From positions 124,001-188,000 of the forward strand of contig JBPCSQ010000029.1 in the NCBI GenBank assembly GCA_051006995.1: a stretch of 64,000 nucleotides of DNA, in the 5' to 3' direction. A model generated the notes under the pieces. That model worked only from the letters and a program-made list of their open reading frames with translations. It ran no database searches and was not told the DNA's origin. The translations under genes were made by a program, and so were the position numbers. This document shows positions 49,262-57,937 of the stretch, in pieces (positions within the stretch are counted from its first letter, which is position 1; every line of letters begins with the position of its first letter). The stretch is from JAIQGF01 sp051006995. Lineage in GTDB: Bacteria; Acidobacteriota; Terriglobia; Terriglobales; Acidobacteriaceae.

Positions 49262-51616
49262 TTACGCCGTTTGTTTGCCCTGCGGGCGCGCGGCTTCAAC
49301 CTTCTTTCCTTCCGCTGCGGGAAAGACGTCAAAGATGTAGTCGTGCGCATGCAAGGCGAGCTTGTCCATCTTGCCTGCCTGAACGCGTTTGACGACTTCC
49401 TCCCGCGTCAGATCAAAGACTGCCTGCAAGATCTGCTCGCGCTGCTGCGGGTTAGCTTCTCCGACCACCCAGAGCACGCGCGCGCTGTGCTGGATGTAAC
49501 GTGGCGAAAGCAACTGCCGCTTCAACAGGTCCATGATGACGGGCGCCTTGGAGCGATCGAAGCGGCCGGGATCGCCTCGGCGATCGAGTTCGGCAAAGAA
49601 CTGAGCAGTCCACTCGTTGTGATAATTCCAGACTTTGTCGAACATCTCACGCGTGAAGCGAGTGCCGGCTTTAACGGGTTCGGCGTCCTGCGCCAGTTCG
49701 ACGCCGTCGTCGGTGAGAGTGGAGCGCTTGAAATGGCCATCCTTGGTGATGGTGGCCTGATGGTGCGCCAGCGTCCATAGCCAGGAAACGTCAATGCGAT
49801 AGGTGGCCAGATCGTTCATGAAGCGGAGCTTGAGCTCGTAGTCATCAATGGCGGCGGCAAAGTTGCCGTTCAAAATCTGGAAGCCGTAGTTGGCCGCCAT
49901 GTAGAAGGCGTGCTGGATGTGCTCGATGGTGACATCGCCTTGGGGAATGCCATAGATGGAATCCCAAAGTTCCTGGGTGAAAATCTTCTCCGGCGTGGCC
50001 ACGGAATCGGCATTGAGCACGGCAGGCGTGATCGTTCCGCTGGAATTCAGCACACCGCGCGATTGCAGCACGGCGCGCTCGGCCGGCACCAGCCCGCTCT
50101 CAACCGTGGGCACGGCTTTGCCTTTTACATCCGTGGTGACGGGAGCAGCGTCAATCATCGCCTGCAACTGCGCCAGAGGAACGCGCAGCGGATTGTTGCC
50201 GGCGGCCACATAGGCCGGCTCCGGACTGGCGACCCAGCTCTGGCGGTAGGTGTCGTAGAGCCGGCCTTTCACCTTGTTGGCGAGGATGTCGCTGAGGGTA
50301 GGCTGCTGGCCGGGAGACGGAGGCTTGTCGGGAACGAAGATCAGGCCGAGCAGGCGCTCGCGCAGCTTGTCCACGACCATGGCGCGCAGCGCCAGCGGAT
50401 TGTAGCGAGAACGGCCATAGGGATCGCCGCCCTGGTAGATCATAACCGCAGCCATGCCGCCGATGGGCGCAGCCTGAGTGAGTTCGGCATTCTTCATGCC
50501 GGCCATGAGCATCATCAGCGCGTTGTAGCGCTGGTAGGCGATCATGTTCGGTGAGGCCATGCCGATGCTCTGCGGGTCGGGATAGACGCCCTTGGGATCG
50601 TCCTTCCACATCTCGATGATACTGCCGAGATAATCCCAGCGGCCGACGTTAGTGCCGAGCAGGCGACGCCGCAGCACCCAGGCAATGGCCGGCAGAACGC
50701 GGCCCGCATTGCCTTCTTCGTAGAGAACTTTAATCTTGAGCGTGCCCGCGGAAACGCCGATCAGGCCTTCGATCCGGGAGAGAAGTTTCTCGAGGATGAG
50801 CGCTTCCTGTGGCGTCTGCAATTTCGGAATATAGAAATACACGCCGGCGCCGTTGCGCTTGAGGGCGTCGTAGATATTGAAGGTCCACAACACCGTGACC
50901 GCGATCAGGCCGGGTGCGGGTTCGCCGTCCACCACAATGTGATCGAACAGGACATGGTTCCCCGGCGGGCGGCAGAAGCGTGTCGGCCAGCCTGATGGAG
51001 GCCTGTCAATTTTGTACGAGCGCTTCTTGCCCTTCTTGATTACGTCATAGGTGCGGTTGTTCCAGCGGCCCTCGTGAATGTCCTTAGCGTTCTGCAGCGC
51101 AGCGAAAATACCGATGGGCTCGTTCTTCGGTGCACCGTCGGGGCGAAAGTGCGGAGGTGACGCGTCTTCCCAGTCGGGCATGTTGACCGGTGCAGGGCTG
51201 TTAAGAGCGTTGAATGCCATGTCGAGAGGCTGCCAGGGGCCGGTGAGCTCCAGGCCAGGGTTGGTCAGCGGGTGGGCATCGGGTGGAATATCCACCTCAT
51301 CGTTCAGGCGCCAGCGCCACTCGGATTCGCGCCCCAGGAAATTGTCGATCATTCCCTGGACGATGTTGCGGAAGGTCCAGGGCTTGCCGGAGACGGGATC
51401 TTCGAAAGATTCATTCCACTTCGGCCACGAATATTTGTCGCGCACCGGCGCTGGGTTTTGCAGCAACTCGCGGCGCGCGCTGAGGGCGGCAGCGAGGGCG
51501 GGGCGCAACTCGCGCGTGAGTGTGGCGATGGCGTTCTCAACACTGACGTCACGGCCGTTGACCTTCTTTTTGCCAAAAAGTTCCGGGAATTGCTGGATTA
51601 CCTCTTCGCGGACCAT
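49262..51616 (-). CDS. Divergent malate synthase
   Basis: Likely condenses glyoxylate and acetyl-CoA to malate, completing the bypass opened by the adjacent isocitrate lyase. Key segments are NHVLFDHIVVDGEPAPG, LEKLLSRIEGLIGVSAGTLKIKVLYEEGNA (in part), the catalytic GRWDYLGSIIEMW (about residue 325), DPQSIGMASPNMIAYQRYN, and AAPIGGMAAVMIY, which corresponds to HAIGGMAAFIP in classic enzymes. At 784 aa it is longer than malate synthase A (about 530) and resembles neither A nor G closely over its C-terminal 300 residues. A Shine-Dalgarno (AGGAGG) lies just upstream of the start. Context with aceA and the IclR gene supports the call. Confidence 0.8.
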   Translation of the reverse strand: MVREEVIQQFPELFGKKKVNGRDVSVENAIATLTRELRPALAAALSARRELLQNPAPVRDKYSWPKWNESFEDPVSGKPWTFRNIVQGMIDNFLGRESEWRWRLNDEVDIPPDAHPLTNPGLELTGPWQPLDMAFNALNSPAPVNMPDWEDASPPHFRPDGAPKNEPIGIFAALQNAKDIHEGRWNNRTYDVIKKGKKRSYKIDRPPSGWPTRFCRPPGNHVLFDHIVVDGEPAPGLIAVTVLWTFNIYDALKRNGAGVYFYIPKLQTPQEALILEKLLSRIEGLIGVSAGTLKIKVLYEEGNAGRVLPAIAWVLRRRLLGTNVGRWDYLGSIIEMWKDDPKGVYPDPQSIGMASPNMIAYQRYNALMMLMAGMKNAELTQAAPIGGMAAVMIYQGGDPYGRSRYNPLALRAMVVDKLRERLLGLIFVPDKPPSPGQQPTLSDILANKVKGRLYDTYRQSWVASPEPAYVAAGNNPLRVPLAQLQAMIDAAPVTTDVKGKAVPTVESGLVPAERAVLQSRGVLNSSGTITPAVLNADSVATPEKIFTQELWDSIYGIPQGDVTIEHIQHAFYMAANYGFQILNGNFAAAIDDYELKLRFMNDLATYRIDVSWLWTLAHHQATITKDGHFKRSTLTDDGVELAQDAEPVKAGTRFTREMFDKVWNYHNEWTAQFFAELDRRGDPGRFDRSKAPVIMDLLKRQLLSPRYIQHSARVLWVVGEANPQQREQILQAVFDLTREEVVKRVQAGKMDKLALHAHDYIFDVFPAAEGKKVEAARPQGKQTA

Positions 51617-51656
51617 ACGGCGGTCCTCCTAACAAATTTTCGCCGGAGCACGCAGG

Positions 51657-51696
51657 AAAAACAAAACCGCCCGTGTAGATGCGATGCCACGGGCGG
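51657..51696 (-). terminator. Rho-independent terminator of the acyl-CoA dehydrogenase gene
   Basis: The stem CCGCCCGTG (51667-51675) / CACGGGCGG (51688-51696) is followed on the minus strand by a T-rich tract (51666-51657). It separates the acyl-CoA dehydrogenase transcript from malate synthase, which therefore needs its own promoter. Confidence 0.75.
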
Positions 51697-51741
51697 CCGA
51701 TGGAAAAAAATCGTCTCGCAGCTCCAAAACGGAACTGAAGG

Positions 51742-52923
51742 CTACTTTCCTCCGAGGACAATCTTGGCGATGGTCGCGAGCTGCATGTTGGACGTGCCCT
51801 CGTAAATCTTGCCGATCTTGCAGTCGCGGAAATATTTCTCGACCGGGTAATCCTTGGTGAAGCCGTAGCCACCGTAGATTTCCACCGCAAGCGAGCAGAC
51901 GCGTTCGGCTACCTGCGAGGAGAACAGCTTGGTCATGGCGGCTTCCTTGACGAAGTTCATGCCGGCATCCTTCATGCGGGCGGCGTTGTACACCATGAGG
52001 CGCGCGGCCTCGATCTCGGTGCCCATCTGCGCCAGTTGGAACTGGATGCCCTGGAATTCGGAAATCGCTTTGCCAAACTGCTTGCGCTCCTGGGAATACT
52101 TGAGGGCGTGCTGCCAGGCGCCAGTGGCGACGCCGACCATCTGCGCGCCGATGCCGATGCGGCCTTCGTTCAACGTCTCGATCGCGATCTTGTAGCCTTT
52201 GCCCGCTTCACCGAGGACATTGGATCTCGGCACGCGGCAATCTTCCAAGATCAGCTCGCAGGTAGAGGACGCGCGGATGCCGAGCTTGTCTTCTTTCTTG
52301 CCGACGGTAAAGCCCGGGAAATCCTTGTCCACGAGAAACGCGGTAATGCCCTTATATCCGGCCGAGGGATTCGCATTGGCAAAGACGATGAACAGCCCTG
52401 CCTCCTTGCCATTGGTGATCCACAGCTTGCGGCCATTCAATACGTACTCATCGCCCTTGAGCTCGGCCTTGGTGGTGAGCGCGAAGGCGTCAGAGCCCGA
52501 ACCCGCTTCGCTCAGCGCGTAGGCGCCGACCAACTCGGCAGCCATACGCGGCAGATAGCGCTTCTTTTGCTCGTCGGTACCCCAGCGCAGCAGCGCGTTG
52601 TTGACCAGCGTGTTCTGCACATCCACGACGACGCCGGCGGAGGCGTCCATCCGCGACAACTCCTCGACGGCGAGAATGGCTTCGAAAAAAGTTCCCGCGC
52701 CGCCGCCGTACTGCTCGGGAATCTCAATGCCCATCAGGCCAAGCTGGAAGAACTGTTCAATGAGAGAGTGATCGAAGACACCCTTCTCGTCCATCTCGCG
52801 AGAAAGCGGCGCGACTTTCTCTTCCGCAAACTGGCGCACATTGTCGCGGAAGAGAAGCTCGTCCTCGGAAAGGGCAACCAGGGGCGGAGTGAAGGGCGCG
52901 CGCTGCAGGGTAGCTTCAGCCAT
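51742..52923 (-). CDS. Acyl-CoA dehydrogenase
   Basis: FAD enzyme that introduces the alpha-beta double bond of acyl-CoA in fatty-acid or branched-chain degradation. It has an N-terminal helical domain (LLFRDNVRQFAEEKVAP) and the FAD/substrate strand YALSEAGSGSDAFALTT and GRKLWITNG. The C-terminal helices carry RKQFGKAISEFQGIQF and the catalytic-base Glu in KIYEGTSNMQLATIAK. The ATG at 52923 has AAGGA upstream; the ten-codon extension beyond it lacks a ribosome site. Length 393 aa is typical of short/medium-chain enzymes. It produces acetyl-CoA that would feed the adjacent glyoxylate genes, though a terminator separates them. Confidence 0.95.
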   Translation of the reverse strand: MAEATLQRAPFTPPLVALSEDELLFRDNVRQFAEEKVAPLSREMDEKGVFDHSLIEQFFQLGLMGIEIPEQYGGGAGTFFEAILAVEELSRMDASAGVVVDVQNTLVNNALLRWGTDEQKKRYLPRMAAELVGAYALSEAGSGSDAFALTTKAELKGDEYVLNGRKLWITNGKEAGLFIVFANANPSAGYKGITAFLVDKDFPGFTVGKKEDKLGIRASSTCELILEDCRVPRSNVLGEAGKGYKIAIETLNEGRIGIGAQMVGVATGAWQHALKYSQERKQFGKAISEFQGIQFQLAQMGTEIEAARLMVYNAARMKDAGMNFVKEAAMTKLFSSQVAERVCSLAVEIYGGYGFTKDYPVEKYFRDCKIGKIYEGTSNMQLATIAKIVLGGK

Positions 52924-52978
52924 GAGAATTCCTTGAACGAAGAATGACGGCAAACGAACTGGCGATTTTAATATAGCC

Positions 52979-53006
52979 GTGGCCGGTGGTCAGTGGCCAG
53001 TGATGC
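52979..53006. repeat. Heptamer array between lhr and the acyl-CoA dehydrogenase gene
   Basis: GTGGCCG, GTGGTCA, GTGGCCA, GTGATGC in tandem. It lies between the lhr stop (53047) and the acyl-CoA dehydrogenase start; the word differs from those at other loci. Confidence 0.75.
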
Positions 53007-53046
53007 GGAAAAAGAAGGGCGGGCCCAGTTTGGAACGGACGTTCGA

Positions 53047-56000
53047 TTAGTCGCCGGTCGCCGCCGTGCTGGGCAGCGAAAGCTCGGCCGCGATGGGAGA
53101 GACCTCGGCGACAATGGCAACCCCGTCGCGGAAACTCACGGTCTTGCCGGAAATTGCGGGTACGCGCTCACCGGGGACGATGACGCCGACCAGGTTCATC
53201 GGATCGGCGGCGGAAACCACGATCGTCTCGCCACTGGGTTCGATCTTGCGCATGGCGCGCAGCGATTCCACCGCGACCGGCAGCGCATACTGCTCGCCGA
53301 GGAATCCGCTGACGAAGCGTCCGCCGCGCACGTCGCCGCGCGCTTCAAGGCGACGGAAGGCCTGCACCAGTTCGCGCCACTTCGGCGCGATGGCTTCGCG
53401 GGTCAGCAGGTCGCGGAAGACCACGCCATAGCGCTCCAACAACATGCGGCAGGTAGCCTCGATCGCCTTATCACGGTCGGTCTGCTCGATTGCATACAAC
53501 AACGACCAGCGGCCGGAAGAATGGCGCGGACGCGTCGTGCGTCCGCCTCCCTGGCCGGCGCGACGCTTCGGATCGATCAGCGAGCGCAGATTGTCGAAAC
53601 CATCGGCCGTGACCAGCCCGCCAGCAACCAGCTCCCAGAGCGCAGTCTCGACTTCCGACTTCAGCTTGCCGGTGCCGCGCACGATATCGGTGAAAAACGA
53701 TGCCCCGCGCTGGCGCAGAAACGTCAGCACGTCGCGTGCGCCGTGGCTCAGGCCGCGCGCTTCTTCCTCGATCGCCTCGGGACGGCGGGGCGTCATCCAG
53801 TCCGCCTCTTCGCGCACGAAAAATGTGATGGGCGCGACGCTGGTGGGAATTACGCGGCGCTTGCCGCCACTCTCCTCCAGCGTTGCCGGATGCGGTGACA
53901 GGCGTCCCCAGCCCACCGCGCCGGTAAGACAGAGCTGATCGAGCTGCTTGGGATCGTAGTCGCTCAGCCGGCGCGCCAGGACCTGGCGTTCCCAAGCGTT
54001 GGCAGGAATTTCGAACCCCTGCAGTTGACGAAGGACGTCAAGCAAGCCGCGTTCGCCGGCAGCTTGCGCGTTCGGCGCGACGTGCTGCCAGCGGAGCAGC
54101 CAGCGCATGAGTTGCGCGGGAGTGACCGGCTCGATTTCGCGGCGCAAAGCGCCCAGGGTAAGACGATGGATACGAGCGAGCAGGCGGCGATCGCAAAATT
54201 CAGTTGTCAGTTGTCGGTTGTCAGTTGTCAGTCGGAAGCTGCCTCTTAGCACGGCGCCCGAGGACTCCAACCGAAGCAGCGTCTGGTCAACTTCGTTCTC
54301 CGGCAGTTGAAGTAACGTCGCAAGTTCCGCAGCAGTTGTGGGTCCCAGATGCTGCGTCCAGCCGGTCAGCATCTGCAGCAGCGCGTCTGGACGACTCGGC
54401 GCGGCCTCGCCGGGCGCTGCAGCGCGCTCGCCTCCACGCTCGATGTCGAACGTTGCTTCTGGATATATCGCACGGAATGCGGGAACGCGTTCGGCCGCGA
54501 CCCAGAACGCACGCGTGTGGACCGGGTCGGCGACCCGCGCCACATAGGCCCTTCCGCCCGACAGGAGTGGGTCGAGATACTCGTTCCAGGCGGGCGCGCT
54601 CGAGGGCGAGCGCGCTCCATCGTCATTGGCCGCCGGGACTGCCAAGAGCGTCAGCAGTGCGTCGTGCAACTCATCGGTATCGCGCACATCGGGCCAGGCT
54701 TCCTGCTGGACCTGTGCAATGGCGTTGGGATCAAGCCTGCCGACCTCCTGCAATACAGAATCTGGAAGCACCTGGCGCATCTGCACGGCGCGCGCGCGAC
54801 GCTCCTCCAGCGGCGCGTCATCCAGATATGCGTAGGGATTCGCGTTGAGAATCTCGTGCGAAAACTGTGAGGCAACGGGTGTGTCCACCGCCAGACAACG
54901 CACCGAGCCATCTTCGATCCCGTGAAGCACTGCTCGCAGCCCATCGAGGTCCATGGCCTCGTGCAGAACGTCTTTCATGACCTCTTTGACCAGCGGATGA
55001 TCGGGAATCTGAATGTCGCCCTGGATGTTCTCGCCACAGGCTGCGACATCGGGAAACACAGTTGCCAGCAAGTCGTCGGAGAGAATGCGCTGCACCTGCG
55101 GTGGAATTTTCTTGCCGCCGCGATAACGCAACAGCGCCAGCGCGCGCGTTGCATCCCAGCGGAAGCGCGTGCCGAAGACGGGTGCTCCCGTAAGCACCGC
55201 CTGCTCCAGAACGCTCTGCACCGTTTCCGGCTGGAGAAAATGGAATACGTCTGCCAAGGGGAAGCTGTGCTGCTCGGCGAGGGCGATATTGAGCCCGTCG
55301 TCAGTCGCTGCGGCCTGCAGTTCAAAATTGAAGCTGCGGCAGAATCGCTTGCGCAACGCCAGTCCCCACGCTTTGTTGATTCGCCCGCCGAAGGGCGCGT
55401 GAATCACCAATTGCATGCCGCCACCTTCGTCGAAAAAGCGCTCCGCGACGATGGTTTGCTGAGTCGGCACCGCGCCGAGCACCGCGCGTCCTGTAACTAA
55501 GTGCAGGATGGCCTGCTCCGCGCCCGCCGGGTCGAGCCCACACTCCTGCTTGAGCCACTCGATGGCTTCAGCCACTTCGGCGCTACCGGTTGAAAATGCC
55601 ACCGGCGAGGTCTTCGGCAGCATCGCGCTGAGCTGCTCCCGCAACTCTGCGACATGCGCGGAAAGCTCAGGCGTACGCGAGGGCGCCTCGCCCAGCCAGA
55701 ACGGAATCCCCGGCGGTGCCCCGTGCGCGTCTTCCACCAGCACGCGGCCGGAGGCGCTCTCGATGCGGCGAATCTTCCAGGAGGTGTTCCCCAGGAGCAT
55801 GATGTCGCCAGCCAGCGACTCCACCGCGAAATCCTCGTCCACTGTGCCGACCACCACGCCCTCCGGCAGGGCGACGACGGTGAAGAGAGCATTCTCCGGA
55901 ATGGCGCCGCCGCTGGTGATGGCCGCCAAGCGCGCGCCGCGCCGCGCGCGAACTCTGTGGTTGATTTGGTCGCGATGCAGATACGCGCAGTAGCGTCCGC

Positions 56001-57486
56001 GACGGGCGGAAATGCCGTCCGACAGCATGGCGAGGATCGCGTCAAAGTCTTCACGGCCCAGATCGCGGTACGGATACGCGCGGCGGGCGAGCAAGAAGAG
56101 ATCGTCTTCCGGCCAGGAATCACCGGCATCTTTCCCAACAGATTCCTCGCTGTGCTCGGAATGACTCCGATATGGCGATGTGCTGAGGCTGGAAGTCGAA
56201 CTCGCGCAGGTGGCCACCAACTGCTGCGCCAGAATGTCGAGCGGCGAATCCGGAATGATGATGCGGTCCAGCTCGCCCTGTTGGATGGCGCGGATGAGGG
56301 CGGCACATTCGAACAGCTCATCGCGCGTGGTAACGAAGAAACGTCCCTTGGGAATCGCCCCGCGCCAGTGGCCGGCCCGCCCGACGCGCTGCAGCGCCAC
56401 AGCGATGGACCGGGTGGAGCCAATCTGCACCACCAGGTCCACCATTCCGATGTCAATGCCGAGCTGCAGCGAGGCCGTCGCCACCAGCACGCTCAGTTCG
56501 CCACTCTTCAGCCTGTTCTCCGCCACCAATCGCAGCTTGCGCGAAAGACTGCCATGGTGCGCGGCCACCGCGTTTTCGCCCAGGCGCTCGGCCAGGTGAT
56601 GCGAGATGCGCTCCGCCATCCGCCGCGTGTTCACGAACACCAGCGTGGAACGATGCTGCCGGACAAGCTCGGCGATGCGGTCGTAGATTTCGTCCCACAT
56701 CTCGTTGGAAGCTACCGGCCCGAGGGCGATCCCGGGCACCTCGACGGCAAGATCCATCTTGCGGCGATGCCCGACGTCCACGGTGGCCGGATCGCCGCGG
56801 CCGTTACCGGTTAGAAAGTGCGCGATCTCTTCGATCGGCTTCTGAGTCGCCGACAATCCAATGCGCACCGGCGCGGGCCGCCCGGCGCTCGTCACCAGCG
56901 CGTCGAGACGCTCGAGCGAAAGTGCGAGGTGAGCCCCACGCTTGTCGCCGGCGACGGCGTGAATTTCATCCACGATGACCGTGTTCACCTCACGCAGGAT
57001 GGCCCGGCTCTTCTCCGCGGTCAGCAGGATGTAGAGCGACTCCGGCGTGGTGACCAGGATGTGCGGCGGCCGTTTTAACATGGCGCGGCGCTCGTGCATG
57101 AGCGTGTCGCCGGTCCGCACCGCGGTGCGAATTTCCGGCATCAGCAGGCCGCGTTCGCCGGCGAGCTGAAGGATTTCGCCGAGCGGAACTTCCAAATTCT
57201 TCTGGATATCGTTGCCCAACGCCTTCAGCGGGGAGACATACAGGACCTCGGTGCGGTCCTCAAGATCCCCAGCAAGCGCTTGGCGAACCAGCCGGTCAAT
57301 GCAGGCGAGAAAGGCCGCCAGGGTCTTGCCTGAGCCGGTGGGCGCGGCAATCAGGGTTGGACGGCGTGCCAGGATGTAAGGCCAGCCCTGCTCCTGCGGC
57401 TCGGTCGGACTCCCGAACTTCGCCGTGAACCAGTCGCGAACGACAGGGTGGGCCCAATGCAGCGAGTTTTCCGCCCCCACAAACAT
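53047..57486 (-). CDS. lhr: Lhr-family large ATP-dependent helicase
   Basis: Superfamily 2 helicase with the Lhr core, implicated in DNA repair. It has the Q-motif region HPVVRDWFTAKFGSPTEPQ, Walker A APTGSGKTLAAFL, VSPLKALGNDIQ, DEIH box (VDEIHAVAGDKRG), GLSATQKP, VFVNTRRMAE and motif VI QRVGRAGHW. The long C-terminal half has the Lhr winged helix and the conserved CDRRLLARIHRLTL. At 1479 aa it is close to full-length Lhr. Two repeat DNAs are carried in frame: a heptamer array (54201-54236, encoding RLTTDNRQLTTE) before CDRRLLAR, and a GTCATTCCG-type repeat (56138-56165, encoding SHSEHSEES). Confidence 0.95.
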   Translation of the reverse strand: MFVGAENSLHWAHPVVRDWFTAKFGSPTEPQEQGWPYILARRPTLIAAPTGSGKTLAAFLACIDRLVRQALAGDLEDRTEVLYVSPLKALGNDIQKNLEVPLGEILQLAGERGLLMPEIRTAVRTGDTLMHERRAMLKRPPHILVTTPESLYILLTAEKSRAILREVNTVIVDEIHAVAGDKRGAHLALSLERLDALVTSAGRPAPVRIGLSATQKPIEEIAHFLTGNGRGDPATVDVGHRRKMDLAVEVPGIALGPVASNEMWDEIYDRIAELVRQHRSTLVFVNTRRMAERISHHLAERLGENAVAAHHGSLSRKLRLVAENRLKSGELSVLVATASLQLGIDIGMVDLVVQIGSTRSIAVALQRVGRAGHWRGAIPKGRFFVTTRDELFECAALIRAIQQGELDRIIIPDSPLDILAQQLVATCASSTSSLSTSPYRSHSEHSEESVGKDAGDSWPEDDLFLLARRAYPYRDLGREDFDAILAMLSDGISARRGRYCAYLHRDQINHRVRARRGARLAAITSGGAIPENALFTVVALPEGVVVGTVDEDFAVESLAGDIMLLGNTSWKIRRIESASGRVLVEDAHGAPPGIPFWLGEAPSRTPELSAHVAELREQLSAMLPKTSPVAFSTGSAEVAEAIEWLKQECGLDPAGAEQAILHLVTGRAVLGAVPTQQTIVAERFFDEGGGMQLVIHAPFGGRINKAWGLALRKRFCRSFNFELQAAATDDGLNIALAEQHSFPLADVFHFLQPETVQSVLEQAVLTGAPVFGTRFRWDATRALALLRYRGGKKIPPQVQRILSDDLLATVFPDVAACGENIQGDIQIPDHPLVKEVMKDVLHEAMDLDGLRAVLHGIEDGSVRCLAVDTPVASQFSHEILNANPYAYLDDAPLEERRARAVQMRQVLPDSVLQEVGRLDPNAIAQVQQEAWPDVRDTDELHDALLTLLAVPAANDDGARSPSSAPAWNEYLDPLLSGGRAYVARVADPVHTRAFWVAAERVPAFRAIYPEATFDIERGGERAAAPGEAAPSRPDALLQMLTGWTQHLGPTTAAELATLLQLPENEVDQTLLRLESSGAVLRGSFRLTTDNRQLTTEFCDRRLLARIHRLTLGALRREIEPVTPAQLMRWLLRWQHVAPNAQAAGERGLLDVLRQLQGFEIPANAWERQVLARRLSDYDPKQLDQLCLTGAVGWGRLSPHPATLEESGGKRRVIPTSVAPITFFVREEADWMTPRRPEAIEEEARGLSHGARDVLTFLRQRGASFFTDIVRGTGKLKSEVETALWELVAGGLVTADGFDNLRSLIDPKRRAGQGGGRTTRPRHSSGRWSLLYAIEQTDRDKAIEATCRMLLERYGVVFRDLLTREAIAPKWRELVQAFRRLEARGDVRGGRFVSGFLGEQYALPVAVESLRAMRKIEPSGETIVVSAADPMNLVGVIVPGERVPAISGKTVSFRDGVAIVAEVSPIAAELSLPSTAATGD
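54201..54236. repeat. Heptamer array in frame inside lhr
   Basis: Five 7-bp units in perfect register: CAGTTGT, CAGTTGT, CGGTTGT, CAGTTGT, CAGTCGG. The frame is kept, and the minus strand encodes RLTTDNRQLTTE in a loop just before the conserved CDRRLLAR of Lhr. Confidence 0.9.
56138..56165. repeat. Dispersed repeat with GTCATYCCGAGC core, copy B, in frame inside lhr
   Basis: The minus strand reads GTCATTCCGAGCACAGCGAG and continues GAATCTGT, encoding SHSEHSEESV between the helicase core motifs. It aligns with copy A at 49193-49223. Confidence 0.8.
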
Positions 57487-57559
57487 TCCTTCAATTCTAC
57501 CAGTTTCGCCTATTCTTCGCCACCAGAGGAGGTGAAGCGCCGCTTAGTAAAATGGGAGC

Positions 57560-57892
57560 GTGCGAACGCTGAAAGACATCATCCGCTGTCCCAAGTGCGC
57601 CGGTTCGGAAATCGTTTATTCCTGCGAGCCCAAGTGCTGCTTCAACCATGTGTGCGCCGATTGCCGCAGCACGTTTGAAATCAACACGGTTAAAACCGGG
57701 CAAGTGATGACCGCGGCGACGACTCAAGTGGATGAGCCAGAATCGGGTGAACCGACCACGTGGTGCGCTTCCTGTGAAAGCCTGCGGGTAGCCGTTCTGA
57801 AATCGGAAGACCACCAGACCCTGCTGTTTTGCGGCGCCTGTGGCGCCATTTCGAAGATGGTGATCGAGGAATTTGTCCCCGGCACGTTTTAG
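57560..57892 (+). CDS. Small zinc-ribbon-like protein, 110 aa
   Basis: Not assigned to a family. Two cysteine-rich knuckles bracket the protein. The first is CPKC with CADC and additional Cys in SCEPKCCFNHVC; the second is CASC with CGAC near the end (LLFCGACGAISKMV). The spacing suggests two zinc ribbons, or one split site. No DNA-binding helix is evident. The GTG at 57560 has GGGAG 2 nt upstream. It lies between the divergent lhr gene and kdsC; the latter starts 45 bp downstream on the same strand, so the pair is probably co-transcribed. Confidence 0.76.
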   Translation: MRTLKDIIRCPKCAGSEIVYSCEPKCCFNHVCADCRSTFEINTVKTGQVMTAATTQVDEPESGEPTTWCASCESLRVAVLKSEDHQTLLFCGACGAISKMVIEEFVPGTF

Positions 57893-57907
57893 CGGGAGCC
57901 TCTGTAT

Positions 57908-57935
57908 ACTCGGAACTCGCATCTCGGAACTCCGA
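57908..57935. repeat. Heptamer array abutting the kdsC start codon
   Basis: ACTCGGA, ACTCGCA, TCTCGGA, ACTCCGA in tandem, ending 2 bp before the ATG of kdsC. The array occupies the ribosome-binding region; its own GGA may act as a weak Shine-Dalgarno. Confidence 0.8.
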
Positions 57936-57937
57936 AC

